A stretch of 64,000 bases of DNA, from positions 310,001-374,000 of the forward strand of contig NZ_JANWGH010000002.1 in NCBI RefSeq assembly GCF_024919275.1, given 5' to 3'. The translations under genes and the position numbers were made by a program. Below, piece by piece: positions 62,337-64,000 of this stretch. The DNA is from Algoriphagus limi (GTDB taxonomy: Bacteria; Bacteroidota; Bacteroidia; Cytophagales; Cyclobacteriaceae). The notes beneath the pieces were generated by a model. It ran no database searches, was not told where the DNA came from, and worked only from the letters and a program-made list of their open reading frames with translations. Each line of letters starts with the position of its first letter. The stretch's first letter is position 1.

Positions 62337-63403
62337 GACTCAATTTGGATTAGAGGCAAAATAACCAAAAACTCATCCACTCCCTGCTTTGCCGTAGGAG
62401 TGGGAGCTTTTAACAATTGATACCTTTTTGAAATATTTTTCAACCCAACGCCCGTGGAATAGGTCTCGGATTGATTTTTCAACTGAAGCGTATTGGTTAC
62501 CCAAAGCTCTCCGTTTTTCTGTTGAATATGGATAAAAAGAGGATTGTCTTTGGAAGCCACATTATGTTTGATGGCATTTTCCAAAAGCAATTGAAGGGAT
62601 AGCGGAGGAAGAAAATATTCTTTCTTATCCTCAACTTGAACCCGGAATTCCAGCTTGTCTTCGAAGCGGATTTTCTGCAATTCCAGAAAGTTCTTAGCAA
62701 AATCAAGCTCCTTCTCCAGCGATACTAATTCCTCCTGCTGTACTTCCAATACATAGCGATAAATCCGTGAGAGCTTCTGAATAAATGCCGCCGATCGATC
62801 CGCATCCTCATATACCAAATTGGTCAAGACATTGAGGGAATTGAAGAGAAAATGCGGATTGAGCTGATCTTTTAAGCTTTGATATTGACTGGCAAATTGC
62901 TCGGTTTTTAGCCGCTCAGCCTCCACAGCCGATTTTCGCCACTCACCCAGCCAAGACCAAGTAGTAAAGATGGCCATCACCACCACAGCAACTTGCATTG
63001 GCATAATGGTGTATTTGGTGATTTCAAGCCACGGGATATTATCCAATGAAAACTGTCCCAAAAACCAGGCATGAAAAAACACCAATATGTAGGACACTAA
63101 GAAGGAATAGCCTAGATAAATTCCAATTGTGGCAAAAAGTCGAGGGATGGGTTTGTCAATCCAAGAAATTCGGCGATCAAGCCAATCGGTAATTACACTT
63201 CCTCCAAAACTCAAAGAACAGGAGACCAGAAATGAAAAAATAAAATCGGGAATTAGTTTGATGAAACCATCGAAAGACAAAAAACAACTTGGACAAATGC
63301 TAAATGAAATAATCAAGGCAATCCCCAAGTTCAACAGAATGAAGGGCCCAATCTTTTTGAATAGGACTTCGTAGGTAGGGGTTTTGTCTATTTCAGATTG
63401 CAT
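62333..63403 (-). CDS. LytS/YehU-type sensor histidine kinase
   Basis: A 356-residue membrane kinase with about four helices in the first 155 residues (with SICPSC in a loop near 36-40). The kinase core is of the His_kinase type: phospho-acceptor His184 in QLNPHFLFNSLN, and the ATP-binding N-box LQLLLENAIKHNV near 262-274. A G-box-like GVGLKNISKRY follows. It partners the LytTR regulator whose gene overlaps its end. The signal is unknown; the short loops suggest a membrane-embedded input. Confidence 0.92.
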   Translation of the reverse strand: MQSEIDKTPTYEVLFKKIGPFILLNLGIALIISFSICPSCFLSFDGFIKLIPDFIFSFLVSCSLSFGGSVITDWLDRRISWIDKPIPRLFATIGIYLGYSFLVSYILVFFHAWFLGQFSLDNIPWLEITKYTIMPMQVAVVVMAIFTTWSWLGEWRKSAVEAERLKTEQFASQYQSLKDQLNPHFLFNSLNVLTNLVYEDADRSAAFIQKLSRIYRYVLEVQQEELVSLEKELDFAKNFLELQKIRFEDKLEFRVQVEDKKEYFLPPLSLQLLLENAIKHNVASKDNPLFIHIQQKNGELWVTNTLQLKNQSETYSTGVGLKNISKRYQLLKAPTPTAKQGVDEFLVILPLIQIES

Positions 63404-63420
63404 CGATGGAAATTAAGAAT

Positions 63421-63474
63421 AAAAGCCAAACCAATGAACCTTAAAATCAGATTCATTGGCCTTTGGCTTTTTAA
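63421..63474 (-). terminator. Terminator after the TPR gene
   Basis: AAAAGCCAAAcCAATGAA (63421-63438) pairs with TTCATTGgccTTTGGCTTTT (63452-63471). Read on the minus strand it follows the TPR stop and ends in TTTTATTC. Confidence 0.8.
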
Positions 63475-63481
63475 AGATTAA

Positions 63482-64000
63482 TTATAGACATCTTTTTGAC
63501 AACTCTTCGGCTGTCTCTACGCCCCAAGTAGGGTGAATATAGTTTTCATCAATTTTAGCACTTTCACTCTTGTACAAATCCAAAGCAATTCGTGCCATGC
63601 CGCAAGCTTTTTGAGGGCCAGAACCGAAAAACTCCGCCATTCCTAATTCCATCTGCGCCATGAGAGTCACTGCACGGGGATTTTCGCGATCCTGATTGAT
63701 AGCAAGACCGAATAACTGCATTACCTGAGGACTCATGCTCTGTCCTCTAGAAACCGGATCCAAAGATAATTTCCCCATCAAAGCATAACCATGCAAGGCA
63801 GTAAGCTCTGAGTTGTTTGGTGAAATTTCAGATGCTTGTTGGATCAACTCAATAGCGGAGTCAAATTCCAGATCCTTGTTGACATCGAAGCGGAAAGCAC
63901 CTTCGATTTTAGTCAAAGCGGCATAGTAAAGTGGAAGCCATTCATCAGAATTTGCTTCAGCTATGCGCAAGAAAGCATTGGCAACTTCCGCACTTGCTTG
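63482..64000 (-). CDS. TPR-containing protein, 5' end cut by window edge
   Basis: The minus-strand frame is open to the window edge, giving at least 172 residues with the start missing. Tetratricopeptide-like helices are visible (AEVANAFLRIAEANSDEWLPLYYAALTKIEG, then LIQQASEISPNNSELTALHGYALMGKLSLDP, then AINQDRENPRAVTLMAQMELGM), and a C-terminal part ends in EELSKRCL. No enzyme motif is seen. The true N-terminus may carry a signal peptide outside the window. It is followed by a terminator before the LytS kinase gene. Confidence 0.75.
   Translation of the reverse strand, partial: QASAEVANAFLRIAEANSDEWLPLYYAALTKIEGAFRFDVNKDLEFDSAIELIQQASEISPNNSELTALHGYALMGKLSLDPVSRGQSMSPQVMQLFGLAINQDRENPRAVTLMAQMELGMAEFFGSGPQKACGMARIALDLYKSESAKIDENYIHPTWGVETAEELSKRCL

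Noticed and set aside
1..64000. tRNA, rRNA, CRISPR arrays, insertion sequences, prophage
   Set aside because: I looked through the gaps on both strands and saw no cloverleaf sequence, spaced repeats, transposase motif or phage gene; genes are dense and of core type.

Overview
The window looks like a chromosomal segment from a Bacteroidota bacterium, most likely Cytophagales near Algoriphagus/Cyclobacteriaceae. That assignment rests on several signs. Promoter -7 elements follow the Bacteroidota TAnnTTTG pattern, and Shine-Dalgarno sequences are weak. MurF is fused to alanine racemase. The order mutY-ssb-gldE sits beside hup and a ribonuclease G gene. There are many exported lipoproteins, a SusC/TonB-type outer membrane protein, and a 29-residue basic protein typical of this phylum. 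The genus is inference; the phylum is secure.

Layout. 1-2117: the 5' part of ileS on the minus strand, with a palindrome-rich REP-like element in its leader. 2520-5323: a minus-strand run encoding an ankyrin lipoprotein, a membrane acyltransferase and a serine hydrolase. It is divergent from a membrane-anchored AraC/TPR regulator (5559-7625), which is followed by a TPR histidine kinase and a NarL-type response regulator (to 10429). 10445-19806: mixed genes including a universal stress protein, an rRNA m5C methyltransferase, prmC, a small exported protein paired with a DUF4221-like lipoprotein, a hydrolase and dxs. 19981-25102: scpA, a flippase-like protein, murF-alr and a voltage-gated ion channel. 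25229-28954: ndk, an nrnA-like DHH phosphoesterase and three tandem FKBP lipoproteins. 29016-35133: a membrane methyltransferase-like protein, a saccharopine/alanine dehydrogenase-like enzyme overlapping deoC, two divergent phosphate-type transporters, tadA and superoxide dismutase. 35343-41470: an outer membrane receptor, a TatD-like hydrolase overlapping tcdA, a MaoC-like protein, a methyltransferase overlapping mtgA.

41471-41877 is an AT-rich gap holding five DnaA-box-like sequences (three perfect, two with one mismatch) in about 160 bases, facing each other as three plus and two minus. It is the most notable non-coding structure here and is a candidate replication origin or DnaA-binding locus, although the surrounding genes converge on it rather than diverge. 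41878-49360: a ClC channel, an M28 peptidase, an unknown secreted protein, yjjX, a yebC family gene, a Spy-like protein and gltD. gltB follows to 53852, then gldE, ssb and mutY on the minus strand. hup, a TPR protein, a very short AURKAIP1/COX24-like gene and rng run on the plus strand to 60272. The end holds a membrane protein, a LytTR/LytS-type two-component pair and a TPR gene cut by the window edge.

Most of the window is ordinary core genome. I see no tRNA, rRNA, CRISPR array, insertion sequence or prophage. Promoter calls rest on motif matching by eye.
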